64,000 bases of DNA, taken from positions 115,819-179,818 of the forward strand of contig NZ_SDLV01000019.1 of NCBI RefSeq assembly GCF_004916905.1. The letters run 5' to 3'. The notes beneath the pieces are model-generated. The model had not been told where the DNA came from. It saw nothing but the letters and a program-made list of their open reading frames with translations, and ran no database searches. Positions 51,349 to 59,194 of this stretch are shown here, piece by piece (positions within the stretch are counted from its first letter, which is position 1; each line of letters begins with the position of its first letter). A program made the position numbers and the translations under genes. The stretch comes from Chryseobacterium candidae (GTDB lineage Bacteria > Bacteroidota > Bacteroidia > Flavobacteriales > Weeksellaceae).

Positions 51349-52140
51349 TCAATTCAAACCAAGAAAATCCTTGACAACATTTGCAAAATCAACCGGATTT
51401 TCTGCCTGTACCCAATGTCCGGCATTCTTTACTGTCACAATTTTAGCTTTAGGAAATTGCTGTTTGATACCGAATTCGTCCTGTGGAAGGATATAGTTGG
51501 ATTTTGCTCCTGCAATAAACAGTGTATCACCTTCAAAAACCCCGAATTTAATGGCATTGGAGACAAATTCTGTATATTTTTCAGATAGCGTTTTAAGATT
51601 GAATCTCCAGCCCAGTTTTTTATTATCATCCCAATACAGGTTTTTCGTAAGAAACTGTACGGTAGATCTTTCAGGAATATATTGGTTCAGGACGGCTTCC
51701 ACTTCATTTCTTGAAGTTACCGTATTGAAATCAACGGTCTCCAGCGCTTTAATAATTCCCTGATGATGCGGCGGATATGCTTTAGGCGAAATATCTACAA
51801 CGATCAGTTTTTCAACCCGTTCAGTATATTTTATCGCAAACTGCATCACTGCTTTTCCTCCTAATGAATGTCCCAGAACATGAGCTTTCTGAATACCATA
51901 ATGATCCATATAACGGGCAATATCATCTGCCAGATCATCATGAGACATACTTTCTGAGTGAAAGCTTCTTCCGTGGTTTCTAAGATCGATCAGGTGTACC
52001 GGAAGATATTCTCCCAGATCCTTTCCGAAAGTTCCCCAGTTGTCGAGCATTCCGAATAGTCCGTGAAATACAAGAAGCGGCGTATTCGTTACATTTTCGC
52101 CGAATATTTTTGAGTTTAAGATTTCCATATTTTTTACCAT
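51349..52140 (-). CDS. Alpha/beta hydrolase (YbfF-like esterase)
   Basis: The 263-residue protein has TPLLVFHGLFGMLDNWGTFG (oxyanion HG), LIDLRNHGRSFHSE, AHVLGHSLGGKAVMQFAIKY (nucleophile Ser in GHSLGG), and a C-terminal NAGHWVQAENP with the catalytic His. This fits YbfF-type esterases. Its start overlaps the end of pdxJ by 7 bases. An ATG 12 bases later (52128) is an equally good start. Substrate unknown. Confidence 0.88.
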   Translation of the reverse strand: MVKNMEILNSKIFGENVTNTPLLVFHGLFGMLDNWGTFGKDLGEYLPVHLIDLRNHGRSFHSESMSHDDLADDIARYMDHYGIQKAHVLGHSLGGKAVMQFAIKYTERVEKLIVVDISPKAYPPHHQGIIKALETVDFNTVTSRNEVEAVLNQYIPERSTVQFLTKNLYWDDNKKLGWRFNLKTLSEKYTEFVSNAIKFGVFEGDTLFIAGAKSNYILPQDEFGIKQQFPKAKIVTVKNAGHWVQAENPVDFANVVKDFLGLN

Positions 52141-52853
52141 TTTGCCAGTCTCTTCAGATAAGCCTGAACCGTATTTTCCAATCCCATATAAAGTGCTTCA
52201 GAAACCAAAGCGTGTCCGATAGATACTTCCAGAAGGTTCGGAATGGTATCTGAAAAATATTTCAGGTTTTCCAAGCTCAGATCATGCCCGGCATTGATTC
52301 CCAATCCGAATTTTGTAGCTTCTACAGCTGTGTCGTAATAAGGTTTTATAGCTTGTTCTTTATTGGTAAGATAATTTTTTGCATAAGCTTCTGTATACAA
52401 TTCTATTCTGTCTGCACCTGTTTTAGCTGCATATTCTACCAATTCCGGCAAAGGATCCAGAAAAATAGAAGTACGGATTCCTGCTTTTTTAAATTCTGCA
52501 ATGATGTCTGTAAGGTAATCGAGATGTTTCTGGGTATCCCAGCCTGCATTGGATGTAATAGCGTCATCAGCATCCGGTACGAGAGTCACCTGTTCAGGCT
52601 TCACCTCCAGTACCATATCGATAAAGCTCTGATGAGGGTTTCCTTCAATATTAAACTCAGTCGTAACCAACGGCTTCAGATCATAGACATCTTTTCTTGT
52701 GATATGCCTTTCATCAGGTCTTGGGTGGATGGTAATTCCCTGTCCTCCGAATTCCTGAATTTTTACAGCAGCTTCTGTAACACTTGGGGTTTCACCTCCT
52801 CTTGCATTTCTTAACGTCGCAATTTTATTAATGTTTACGCTTAGTTTTGTCAT
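52134..52853 (-). CDS. pdxJ: Pyridoxine 5'-phosphate synthase
   Basis: The 239-residue TIM-barrel protein opens LSVNINKIATLRNARGGETP. The last strands are lengthened, and the catalytic patches HPRPDERHITRKDVYDLKPL, TEFNIEGNP, EQVTLVPDADDAITSNAGWD, RIELYTEAYA and GINAGHDLSLENL are all present. PdxJ condenses deoxyxylulose-5-phosphate with 3-amino-1-hydroxyacetone phosphate in vitamin B6 synthesis. It is coupled to the following esterase gene by a 7-base overlap. Confidence 0.97.
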   Translation of the reverse strand: MTKLSVNINKIATLRNARGGETPSVTEAAVKIQEFGGQGITIHPRPDERHITRKDVYDLKPLVTTEFNIEGNPHQSFIDMVLEVKPEQVTLVPDADDAITSNAGWDTQKHLDYLTDIIAEFKKAGIRTSIFLDPLPELVEYAAKTGADRIELYTEAYAKNYLTNKEQAIKPYYDTAVEATKFGLGINAGHDLSLENLKYFSDTIPNLLEVSIGHALVSEALYMGLENTVQAYLKRLAKW

Positions 52854-52883
52854 TTTTTATTGTAGATGTTAGATATGATATGT

Positions 52884-53030
52884 TAGAAGCTTGAAGCCTG
52901 AGGCTGGAAGTAAATCCAGACATTGTACTTCCTTTGGTCTTCTATATTCATGATCATTTAAAAATTTAATTAAAATTTGTTTTAAAGGTGCTGAAACTTC
53001 CAACTTGCCTCTTCTGCCTTCAAGCTTTTC
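52884..53030. repeat. Dispersed GGAAG repeat with inverted arms
   Basis: AGAAGCTTGAAGCCTGAGGC and TGGAAGT (52884-52910) face CTTCCAACTTGCCTCTTCTG and CCTTCAAGCTT (about 52999-53029) in inverted orientation. The right arm runs into the last codons of the mechanosensitive channel gene, whose stop lies at 53030-53032. Confidence 0.55.
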
Positions 53031-54298
53031 TAAACCTTCACGCTTACCTGCATCACCTGAAGTTCAAATTCTTTCGAAGCCACCAGTAAATGGTCAAAAA
53101 TATCGGCCTGAATCTGCTCAAAACGTTCCCATTGCGAATCATTGGCAAAACAGTATACTTCAAGTGGCAGCCCTTGTGGGGTAATCTCCAGCTGGCGCAC
53201 CATTCTCGTTCCGTTTTTATCCACATCAGGATCATTTTCGATGTACTGTTGTGCATAGTACCGGAAAACTCCGATATTGGTAAGCTGTTTTCCATTCACA
53301 ATTTTATCTTTATGTTCCAGGCCTTCTTTTTCTTTTCTGATTTCAGAAGTCTTTTCTTTCAGATAATCAGAAATTAAATTGATTTCTTTTAACCGTTCAA
53401 TATCTTCATCCGTAAGAAACTTAAAAGAATTGATGTTAAAGTAAATTGATTTCTTAATCCTTCGGGTATTAGATTCAGACATCACCTGCATATTCTTGAT
53501 CTCGGTGGTCATCAAATCATAAGTGGGAATCGTAGAAACTGTTTTATCAAAGTTGGTAATTTTGGTTGTCAAAAGGTTGATCTCCGTAATATTTCCTTCG
53601 ATGCTGTATTTCGGAATACTTACCCAGTCTCCTACTTTCAGATTTTTGGAAGTAGCCACGTGAAGACCTGTTACAAACCCAAGAATAGTATCTCTGAAAA
53701 CCAATACCAGAACAGCTGTAATTGCCCCAAGACTTCCTACAATAGTGGTTCCTTTGATTCCGAAAATCACACAGAGTCCCACTACTGTAAATATGAAAAG
53801 TCCTAAAATTTTTACAGTTTCGGAAATGGCATTAAGCGCCATTATTTTATAGAAATCCTGTTTAATGCTGAAATAATTCCTGAAAGCTGTCAGTGATCTG
53901 TAAAGCATTCCCGCTAATATCAGGACCAATCCCAGATTGATACATCTTATAATAAAGATGGTTGTTTTTGGCAGTGCATTTTCCGGAAAAACAGATCCCT
54001 GAATCCCGGCAACAGCAATCAAAGCAGCAAAATGAGCTACAGAATTGGTGATTTTAGACTGGTAAATAGATTTTAAGATCGGAAACTTCTGTTCATTATG
54101 AAATAACCTGAATACGGAATTGATGATGAACTTAAAAATAAAATCGGCAATAAAAAACAGGACAAGAAGTAAGCTCAATTTTACAATGATATGAAAAATC
54201 CAATCCAGCCCGGAAGGTGAAATCCGGGTAATGTAAATATAAAGCTGCTCGCTTAGCTCCTGTATAAAGTTTTTGGTTTCTTGTAACTGGTCATTCAT
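53030..54298 (-). CDS. MscS/YbdG-family mechanosensitive ion channel
   Basis: Starting at ATG 54298 gives 422 residues. There are about five hydrophobic segments and then the MscS pore helix and beta-domain: VGSLGAITAVLVLVFRDTIL (pore-lining helix), GFVTGLHVATSKNLKVGDWV, SIPKYSIEGNITEINLLTTK and TISTIPTYDLMTTEI-like sequence. The lengthened cytosolic C-terminus with QYIENDPDVDKNGTRMVRQL and a PLEVYCFANDSQWERFE stretch resembles YbdG. The channel would release solutes at hypo-osmotic shock. A GTG at 54301 lies just before the ATG. The promoter spacing favours the ATG. Confidence 0.88.
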   Translation of the reverse strand: MNDQLQETKNFIQELSEQLYIYITRISPSGLDWIFHIIVKLSLLLVLFFIADFIFKFIINSVFRLFHNEQKFPILKSIYQSKITNSVAHFAALIAVAGIQGSVFPENALPKTTIFIIRCINLGLVLILAGMLYRSLTAFRNYFSIKQDFYKIMALNAISETVKILGLFIFTVVGLCVIFGIKGTTIVGSLGAITAVLVLVFRDTILGFVTGLHVATSKNLKVGDWVSIPKYSIEGNITEINLLTTKITNFDKTVSTIPTYDLMTTEIKNMQVMSESNTRRIKKSIYFNINSFKFLTDEDIERLKEINLISDYLKEKTSEIRKEKEGLEHKDKIVNGKQLTNIGVFRYYAQQYIENDPDVDKNGTRMVRQLEITPQGLPLEVYCFANDSQWERFEQIQADIFDHLLVASKEFELQVMQVSVKV

Positions 54299-54303
54299 CA
54301 CGG

Positions 54304-54311
54304 CAAATTTA
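54304..54311 (-). promoter_or_regulatory. Promoter -7 element TAAATTTG for the mechanosensitive channel gene
   Basis: An exact TAnnTTTG match on the reverse strand, 5 bases before the ATG at 54298. Confidence 0.6.
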
Positions 54312-54529
54312 TGAAATTAAGAATCATCATTTTACTATTCACAATCAATTTTCATCCCAAAAGCTATTCACCCTAAAATATTTAATAAAAATTATGAGCA
54401 ATGATCTTAAAAAATAGTAAGTCTGCCGCAAACCACAATTATAGATGAAAAATTAACTATAAATTACAGATTTAAATAAAAAATATTAAAATAATTTCCA
54501 CTTTCAATGTTTTAATATCAAAAATTAAT

Positions 54530-54537
54530 TAAATTTG
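54530..54537 (+). promoter_or_regulatory. Promoter -7 element TAAATTTG
   Basis: An exact TAnnTTTG match lies 32 bases before the lipoprotein start at 54570. Confidence 0.5.
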
Positions 54538-54569
54538 ATTAAAACTAAACCCATCAAAACCAATTAAAT

Positions 54570-55754
54570 ATGAAACAAAACTACTTGTTCATTATGCTGT
54601 GCAGCCTTGTACTGTTAGTCAATTGTAAAGGCGGTGATGACTCGATCAACCCGGAAGTTTCCAAAACAGTATCCACTGGAACTGTAGAAGGCAAAGTATT
54701 TGCTAAAAACGGAACAAAACCTATTGGCGGTGCCATTGTATTTACTATTGACAGCAAAAATCAGGTTTATCACACGTATTCCAATGCGGATGGTTCATTC
54801 AACCTGACTGCACCTGAGGGAAATACAACCCTTCACATCCAGACTGGCAATGGCCTTAATTTCAGAACTGAAATTCCCGTTACGGTTAATAAAAATGAAA
54901 CAACCAGTGTTGCCAGCAAAGATTCCAAACTGAATCAGATTGCAAAAATAGCTTATGTAGAAGGTAGTTATGACGAGATAGAGGCCATTATTACAAGTCT
55001 TGGTTACACCGCGACAGAAATCAGCTATCAGGATTTAAAAAATTTCAATACCATTTCTCAGTATGATATTATTTTCCTGAACTGCGGTTCACGTAATCCT
55101 GCACAGACGGGAACCAACTCTCCCGGTAATGATCTTTCTGTTTTCAGTAATCTTTCTACTTTTATCACGAATGGCGGAAGCATTTACACCTCAGACTGGG
55201 CAGCAGCTTATCTGGTAGGGGGAGATAAATACGTTTCAGGCTGCAGTACTTATGGAGGTTTTCTGGATCTCACAAAGATTTGTTTTACCAACACCGGAAA
55301 TTCTGCCATGTATAATAACTGTAGTGTTACCAATACTGCTATGGCGGCAGCATTAGGGTTTAGCACACTGGATATTCAGTATGATATGTCTTTATGGGAA
55401 AAAATTCAGCATTATGATCCTACATTCTGGGAAGTACTGGTACAGAAAGGTAATGAACCTTTGATGATAAGAACTAATAAATATGTGGATAAAACGGCTC
55501 CTAAAATCTCAGTGGGAACATCTTTAAACAATAATCATATGACGATCTGCCATCATACGGCAGGTGGCAACAATGTTACCATTACCATTAATCAGAATGC
55601 CTGGAATGCTCACCAGGCGCACGGTGATTACGTGGGATCATGTTCAGGAACAACAAGTAGTGGAAATATCTACTATACCACATTTCATAACCATGCAAGC
55701 GGAAATATCGGTAAAGCAGGACCGATTCTGGAATACGTAATCTTAAATTTGTAA
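54570..55754 (+). CDS. Secreted lipoprotein with carboxypeptidase-regulatory-like domain and CHH...AHGD motif
   Basis: The 394-residue protein has a lipoprotein signal (VLLVNCKGGDD) and a CarboxypepD_reg-like beta-sandwich (TVEGKVFAKNGTKPIGGAIV, then YSNADGSFNLTAPEG). A flavodoxin/GATase-like Rossmann domain follows (KIAYVEGSYDEIEAIITSLG, YDIIFLNCGSRNP, FITNGGSIYTSDWAAAYLVG). The C-terminal stretch ICHHTAGGNNVTITINQNAW and AHQAHGDYVGSC is a Cys/His pattern seen in several Bacteroidota surface proteins, possibly metal binding. I know no function for the combination. Confidence 0.75.
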   Translation: MKQNYLFIMLCSLVLLVNCKGGDDSINPEVSKTVSTGTVEGKVFAKNGTKPIGGAIVFTIDSKNQVYHTYSNADGSFNLTAPEGNTTLHIQTGNGLNFRTEIPVTVNKNETTSVASKDSKLNQIAKIAYVEGSYDEIEAIITSLGYTATEISYQDLKNFNTISQYDIIFLNCGSRNPAQTGTNSPGNDLSVFSNLSTFITNGGSIYTSDWAAAYLVGGDKYVSGCSTYGGFLDLTKICFTNTGNSAMYNNCSVTNTAMAAALGFSTLDIQYDMSLWEKIQHYDPTFWEVLVQKGNEPLMIRTNKYVDKTAPKISVGTSLNNNHMTICHHTAGGNNVTITINQNAWNAHQAHGDYVGSCSGTTSSGNIYYTTFHNHASGNIGKAGPILEYVILNL

Positions 55755-55777
55755 TAAAATTTTATAACTCAGTTCTC

Positions 55778-55807
55778 AAAGTGGCTTTTTATAAGGTCAC
55801 TTTTTTT
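55778..55807 (+). terminator. Terminator after the 54570 lipoprotein gene
   Basis: AAAGTGGC (55778-55785) can pair with GGTCACTTT (55795-55803), followed by a T-run to 55807. The stem has one or two mismatches. Confidence 0.5.
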
Positions 55808-55833
55808 ATATTGCATGTATATTTTTTTTAAGA

Positions 55834-56325
55834 ATGGATACAACAATTATTAATATTTTCTGCCTCATTTTATTATTTATTGGAATATTGGGTACTTTTC
55901 TTCCGGTATTGCCTGGTCTTTTACTGAGTATCTGTGGACTTTTGATCTATAAATTCGGAACGGATGCTGATCTTTCCATGATTTATATCTGGGCCTTCGG
56001 AATTCTTACCGTAGCTTCAGTAGTATTAAGCTATGTAATTCCGGCAAAGACCAACAGAAAATATGGAGGTACCCGTTGGGGAAGTATCGGTTCTGTTATT
56101 GGAACTATTATTGGAATTTTTATTCCGATTCCGTTGGGATTTCTGATAGGAATGTTTGCAGGGGTATTTATTGGTGAATTACTTCACGACAGCAAGGATA
56201 TGAATAAAGCCTTACAATCAACCAAAGGAGCATTGATTGGATTCATTTATGGAACCGGATTCAGTTTTGTGGTGGGAGTGGCAATGTTTTTGGTAGTATT
56301 ACTTGATATGTTTAACGTCATTTAA
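55834..56325 (+). CDS. DUF456 membrane protein
   Basis: The 163-residue protein has four helices and typical DUF456 features: GILGTFLPVLPGLLLSICGL at the start, AKTNRKYGGTRWGSIGSVIG in the middle, GIFIPIPLGFLIGMFAGVFI with GELLHDSKDMNKALQSTKGA near the end. The Gly-rich repeats resemble glycine-zipper helices. No function is known. It stands 17 bases before a lipoprotein gene on the same strand. Confidence 0.85.
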   Translation: MDTTIINIFCLILLFIGILGTFLPVLPGLLLSICGLLIYKFGTDADLSMIYIWAFGILTVASVVLSYVIPAKTNRKYGGTRWGSIGSVIGTIIGIFIPIPLGFLIGMFAGVFIGELLHDSKDMNKALQSTKGALIGFIYGTGFSFVVGVAMFLVVLLDMFNVI

Positions 56326-56341
56326 TTAAATATAAGAAACT

Positions 56342-56851
56342 ATGTTCCATAAAGTTATCATACTCAGTCTGGGAATATTTGCATTAACAGGATGTGATGC
56401 CCAAAAGAAATCCAGGATGAATACAAAAGCTGCTGAAATGTCTACAGGTACAAAATCAACAACTACAAATAACCAGAAAGACGGTGTTATCTACCTGAAT
56501 GAAGGAGAAAACAAGTTTTTAAGAGAATACCAGATGAATGTGACATTCAAAGGGGTTTCTGAAGACAGCCGTTGTCCTGAAGGAGTCAATTGTATCTGGG
56601 CAGGAGTTGCTCTTGCCCAGGTGGAAGTAATGGGAACTTCTACCCGTCCGATGATTCTGAACCTCGCCAGCGGAGATTTCCCGGGAAGAAATTATCACCA
56701 ATCGACAGAATTTAATGGTTACACTATTACATTGCAGGATATTGCTCCGTATCCGAAATCTCAGGATGGAGCAAAAGCATTAGCCGGAAAATATAAAATC
56801 GGAATTACGATAAAAAAAGCAGATCAATCAGCTGATTCTACCAGGAAATAG
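56342..56851 (+). CDS. Hypothetical lipoprotein with DSRCPxGVxCxWAG motif
   Basis: The 169-residue protein has the lipobox IFALTGCDAQ. The mature domain of about 110 residues is beta-rich and contains the conserved Cys motif VSEDSRCPEGVNCIWAGVAL, followed by YTITLQDIAPYP. This recurrent Bacteroidota lipoprotein family has no function that I know. Its last 14 bases overlap the convergent ung gene. Confidence 0.75.
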   Translation: MFHKVIILSLGIFALTGCDAQKKSRMNTKAAEMSTGTKSTTTNNQKDGVIYLNEGENKFLREYQMNVTFKGVSEDSRCPEGVNCIWAGVALAQVEVMGTSTRPMILNLASGDFPGRNYHQSTEFNGYTITLQDIAPYPKSQDGAKALAGKYKIGITIKKADQSADSTRK

Positions 56852-57479
56852 ACTTTTTCCCTTTGGAAACAAGGTATTCATTGATTTTTGAGAAAGGCTT
56901 GCTTCCAAAAAAACCTCTGTATACAGAAAAAGGTGAAGGGTGTGCCGATTTAAGAATAAAATGTTTAGCCGGATCTATGAGTTCGGCTTTTTTTTGTGCA
57001 AAAGCTCCCCACAATACAAACACTACATTTTCTTTTTTATCTGAAATTTCCTTAATGATAAAATTGGTGAATTTTTCCCAGCCAAGGTCTTTATGTGAAT
57101 TGGGTGAATGCGCACGAACCGTTAATGTAGCATTCAGCAGTAAAACGCCCTGTCTTCCCCAATCATCAAGTTCTTTGGAAGTTCTTACCACTCCCAAATC
57201 ATCTTTTAGCTCAATAAAAATATTTTTAAGTGAGGGCGGTGCGGCAACCTGCTCAGAAACAGAAAAGCATAAACCATTTGCCTGATAATCGTTATGGTAA
57301 GGATCCTGGCCAATAATCACCACTTCAATATCATCAAAAGCAGTAAGTTCCAATGCTCTGAAGATCTGATTTTTTGGCGGGAAAACTTTGGTTGTTGCAT
57401 ATTCATTCTTCACGTTCTCCCAAAGGGTAGTAAAGTATTCCGTACTTTTTATAGGGGCTAAAATTTCTGTCCAGGTCAT
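56838..57479 (-). CDS. ung: Uracil-DNA glycosylase
   Basis: The 213-residue protein has the family-1 UDG motifs: VIIGQDPYHNDYQANGLCFS (catalytic Asp in GQDPYH), LLLNATLTVRAHSPNSH, VFVLWGAFAQKKAELI, and LKSAHPSPFSVYRGFFGSKP (the HPSPLS-type loop with the active His). It removes uracil from DNA. The -7 element TATTTTTG ends 4 bases before its ATG, so it is probably leaderless. It is convergent with the lipoprotein gene, overlapping by 14 bases. Confidence 0.97.
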   Translation of the reverse strand: MTWTEILAPIKSTEYFTTLWENVKNEYATTKVFPPKNQIFRALELTAFDDIEVVIIGQDPYHNDYQANGLCFSVSEQVAAPPSLKNIFIELKDDLGVVRTSKELDDWGRQGVLLLNATLTVRAHSPNSHKDLGWEKFTNFIIKEISDKKENVVFVLWGAFAQKKAELIDPAKHFILKSAHPSPFSVYRGFFGSKPFSKINEYLVSKGKKSISW

Positions 57480-57483
57480 ACTG

Positions 57484-57491
57484 CAAAAATA
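57484..57491 (-). promoter_or_regulatory. Promoter -7 element TATTTTTG for ung
   Basis: An exact TAnnTTTG match on the reverse strand, 4 bases before the ung ATG. Confidence 0.62.
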
Positions 57492-57515
57492 ATAATATTA
57501 AAATAAGGGCTTCCA

Positions 57516-58520
57516 TTATACTTTAAATATCTTCACTTTTCTTTCAATAAGCATATACGAAAAATAGGACAGCAATAGTGAAAGAGAGATTAACAAAAAA
57601 TTATTAAGATGGTAATTATTCACAATAACAAAATCCTGCTTCTTCACCATATAATGGATAATGTATAACGAGTAAGAAATATTTCCTAAAAAATACACAG
57701 CTTTGGTTTCTAAAAATGTTTTGAGATAGTTAGGCTTTCCTTCATAGAGATATTTAATTATCAAAGCTGATAATAAAGGGATAAACAACAGCCCTTTTTC
57801 CACAAACAACATGGACACAAACAATAGGATAATGATATAAAGGATCTGGTTTTCTTTCTTCATTTTAAATGATGGTAAAAGAGCAGCTCCAATACCAAGA
57901 AAATAGGAAGAAACTGTTCTTAACAGGGAAACAAAACCATAAGGAAGATCAAGATATCTTGGTGACTCTCCTATTTCCATGGGATGTTCGGAGCCAATAT
58001 ATAAATGTCCGGGTAAATAAGGAAGAAGAAACCTCAAAACCAAACTTATGATGATTAAAATTTCGCTGCGTATTTTATAATACAGGATGAACCATAACAT
58101 AAAAGGGAATATCAGATAGCAAACCCATTCTGTACTCAGTGACCAATAGACCACATTCAGCAGATAATCCGGGTTAAAAAAACACTGTAATAAGGTGGCG
58201 TTTATGAAGAATCCCGCTACAGAAGGCTTCATTAAAAACAATGCTATAAAAACTACTGATATAATGTACACAGGATAAATCCTGTTGATTCTTTTTTTAT
58301 AAAAAACCTCTATTACTTTATAATTCAGATTCTTCAATTTTCCGGAATAAGAAACTGTTAGTAAAAAAGCACTTAACACAAAAAAAATATCAACTGCTAC
58401 ATATCCCTTTCCTACTACATCCTGAATGAATTCATTCCTAAAAAAACTAAAATGAAAAAACGCTACCCATAATGCAACAATCCCTCTAAGTCCCGTTAAA
58501 GATTTTATTTCATTTTTCAT
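57516..58520 (-). CDS. Acyltransferase 3 family (OafA-like) membrane protein
   Basis: Starting at 58520 gives 334 residues with about ten helices. [20 protein letters not shown] holds the RGxxxxxVxxxH pattern with the catalytic His. [40 protein letters not shown] (the R-x-x-R-I-x-P motif) and [18 protein letters not shown] (E in LSxEWxxY) complete the acyltransferase-3 signature. It would O-acylate a cell-surface sugar. A TTG 12 bases upstream is less likely as start. Confidence 0.92.
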   Translation of the reverse strand: MKNEIKSLTGLRGIVALWVAFFHFSFFRNEFIQDVVGKGYVAVDIFFVLSAFLLTVSYSGKLKNLNYKVIEVFYKKRINRIYPVYIISVVFIALFLMKPSVAGFFINATLLQCFFNPDYLLNVVYWSLSTEWVCYLIFPFMLWFILYYKIRSEILIIISLVLRFLLPYLPGHLYIGSEHPMEIGESPRYLDLPYGFVSLLRTVSSYFLGIGAALLPSFKMKKENQILYIIILLFVSMLFVEKGLLFIPLLSALIIKYLYEGKPNYLKTFLETKAVYFLGNISYSLYIIHYMVKKQDFVIVNNYHLNNFLLISLSLLLSYFSYMLIERKVKIFKV

Positions 58521-58556
58521 ATGTAATGTCAATCGGCAATAAAGATAGAGAAAAAC

Positions 58557-59087
58557 CTAGCAGATCTCATAAGAGTTGGCTGAAGCTCTTTTCAATCTAA
58601 AGATAATATTATCGGGAAAACCTTCATCCTGCTTTCCTTCCTGCAAAATAAAATGATGTTTTAAAAGAAGACCTTTTGAATTTTCATTGAATGTATTGGT
58701 AATAGCAACAATTTCATCTAAATGTAATTCATTAAAACCAACATCTAAAACCGCTTTTAATGCTTCAGACATAATTCCTTTTCGGTGATACTCCGGCAAC
58801 AGTTCGTAACCAACTTCTGCTTTCTTCCGGTCTTCAGAAAAATTCCAGAGACAGATGGTTCCGATAAGATCCGGCTGATCTTTTAAAGAAATCCCCCAAT
58901 AAAAAGTTTGGTTATTCTTAGTTCTCTCCTTAATGGTCAAAATAAACTGAAGTGCATCATAATTATTCTTCGGTGAGTTTCTTATAACAAACCGATTGAT
59001 TACTTCATTACTTCGAATGCGCAAAATATCATCAACATGGCTTTCGTTGATGTTTTTCAATAATAATCTTTCGGTTTCCAGTTTCAT
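58557..59087 (-). CDS. GNAT-family N-acetyltransferase (RimJ/RimL type)
   Basis: The 176-residue protein starts KLETERLLLKNINESHVDDI and has DLIGTICLWNFSEDRKKAEV (core strands), GYELLPEYHRKGIMSEALKA (acetyl-CoA pyrophosphate loop with Q/R-x-x-G-x-G/A variant), and LHLDEIVAITNTFNENSKGL. This is the RimJ/RimL branch. It could modify a ribosomal protein or small molecule. It lies 7.5 kb from the graspetide cluster and there is no evidence of a link. The -7 element ends 4 bases upstream of the ATG. Confidence 0.9.
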   Translation of the reverse strand: MKLETERLLLKNINESHVDDILRIRSNEVINRFVIRNSPKNNYDALQFILTIKERTKNNQTFYWGISLKDQPDLIGTICLWNFSEDRKKAEVGYELLPEYHRKGIMSEALKAVLDVGFNELHLDEIVAITNTFNENSKGLLLKHHFILQEGKQDEGFPDNIIFRLKRASANSYEIC

Positions 59088-59091
59088 GGCT

Positions 59092-59099
59092 CAAATGTA
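59092..59099 (-). promoter_or_regulatory. Promoter -7 element TACATTTG for the GNAT gene
   Basis: An exact TAnnTTTG match on the reverse strand, 4 bases before the ATG at 59087. Confidence 0.62.
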
Positions 59100-59182
59100 A
59101 TAAAAGCAGCTCAATCCTATTAAATTCATGGTTAATTTATTCTGTACATCTCTCAGATATACGTAATAATCAAAATTCTCAC

Positions 59183-59190
59183 TAAATTTG
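59183..59190 (+). promoter_or_regulatory. Promoter -7 element TAAATTTG for mutS2
   Basis: An exact TAnnTTTG match ends 4 bases before the GTG at 59195, supporting that GTG as start of a leaderless message. Confidence 0.6.
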
Positions 59191-59194
59191 CACT

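Noticed and set aside
52284..52814. 176-codon forward frame inside pdxJ
   Set aside because: Antisense to pdxJ, whose catalytic motifs are intact. The frame product is Cys/Phe/Ser-rich and looks like antisense translation.
58557..59087. GNAT gene as the acetyltransferase of the graspetide cluster
   Set aside because: It belongs to the RimJ/RimL branch, lies 7.5 kb away behind several unrelated genes, and has its own promoter.
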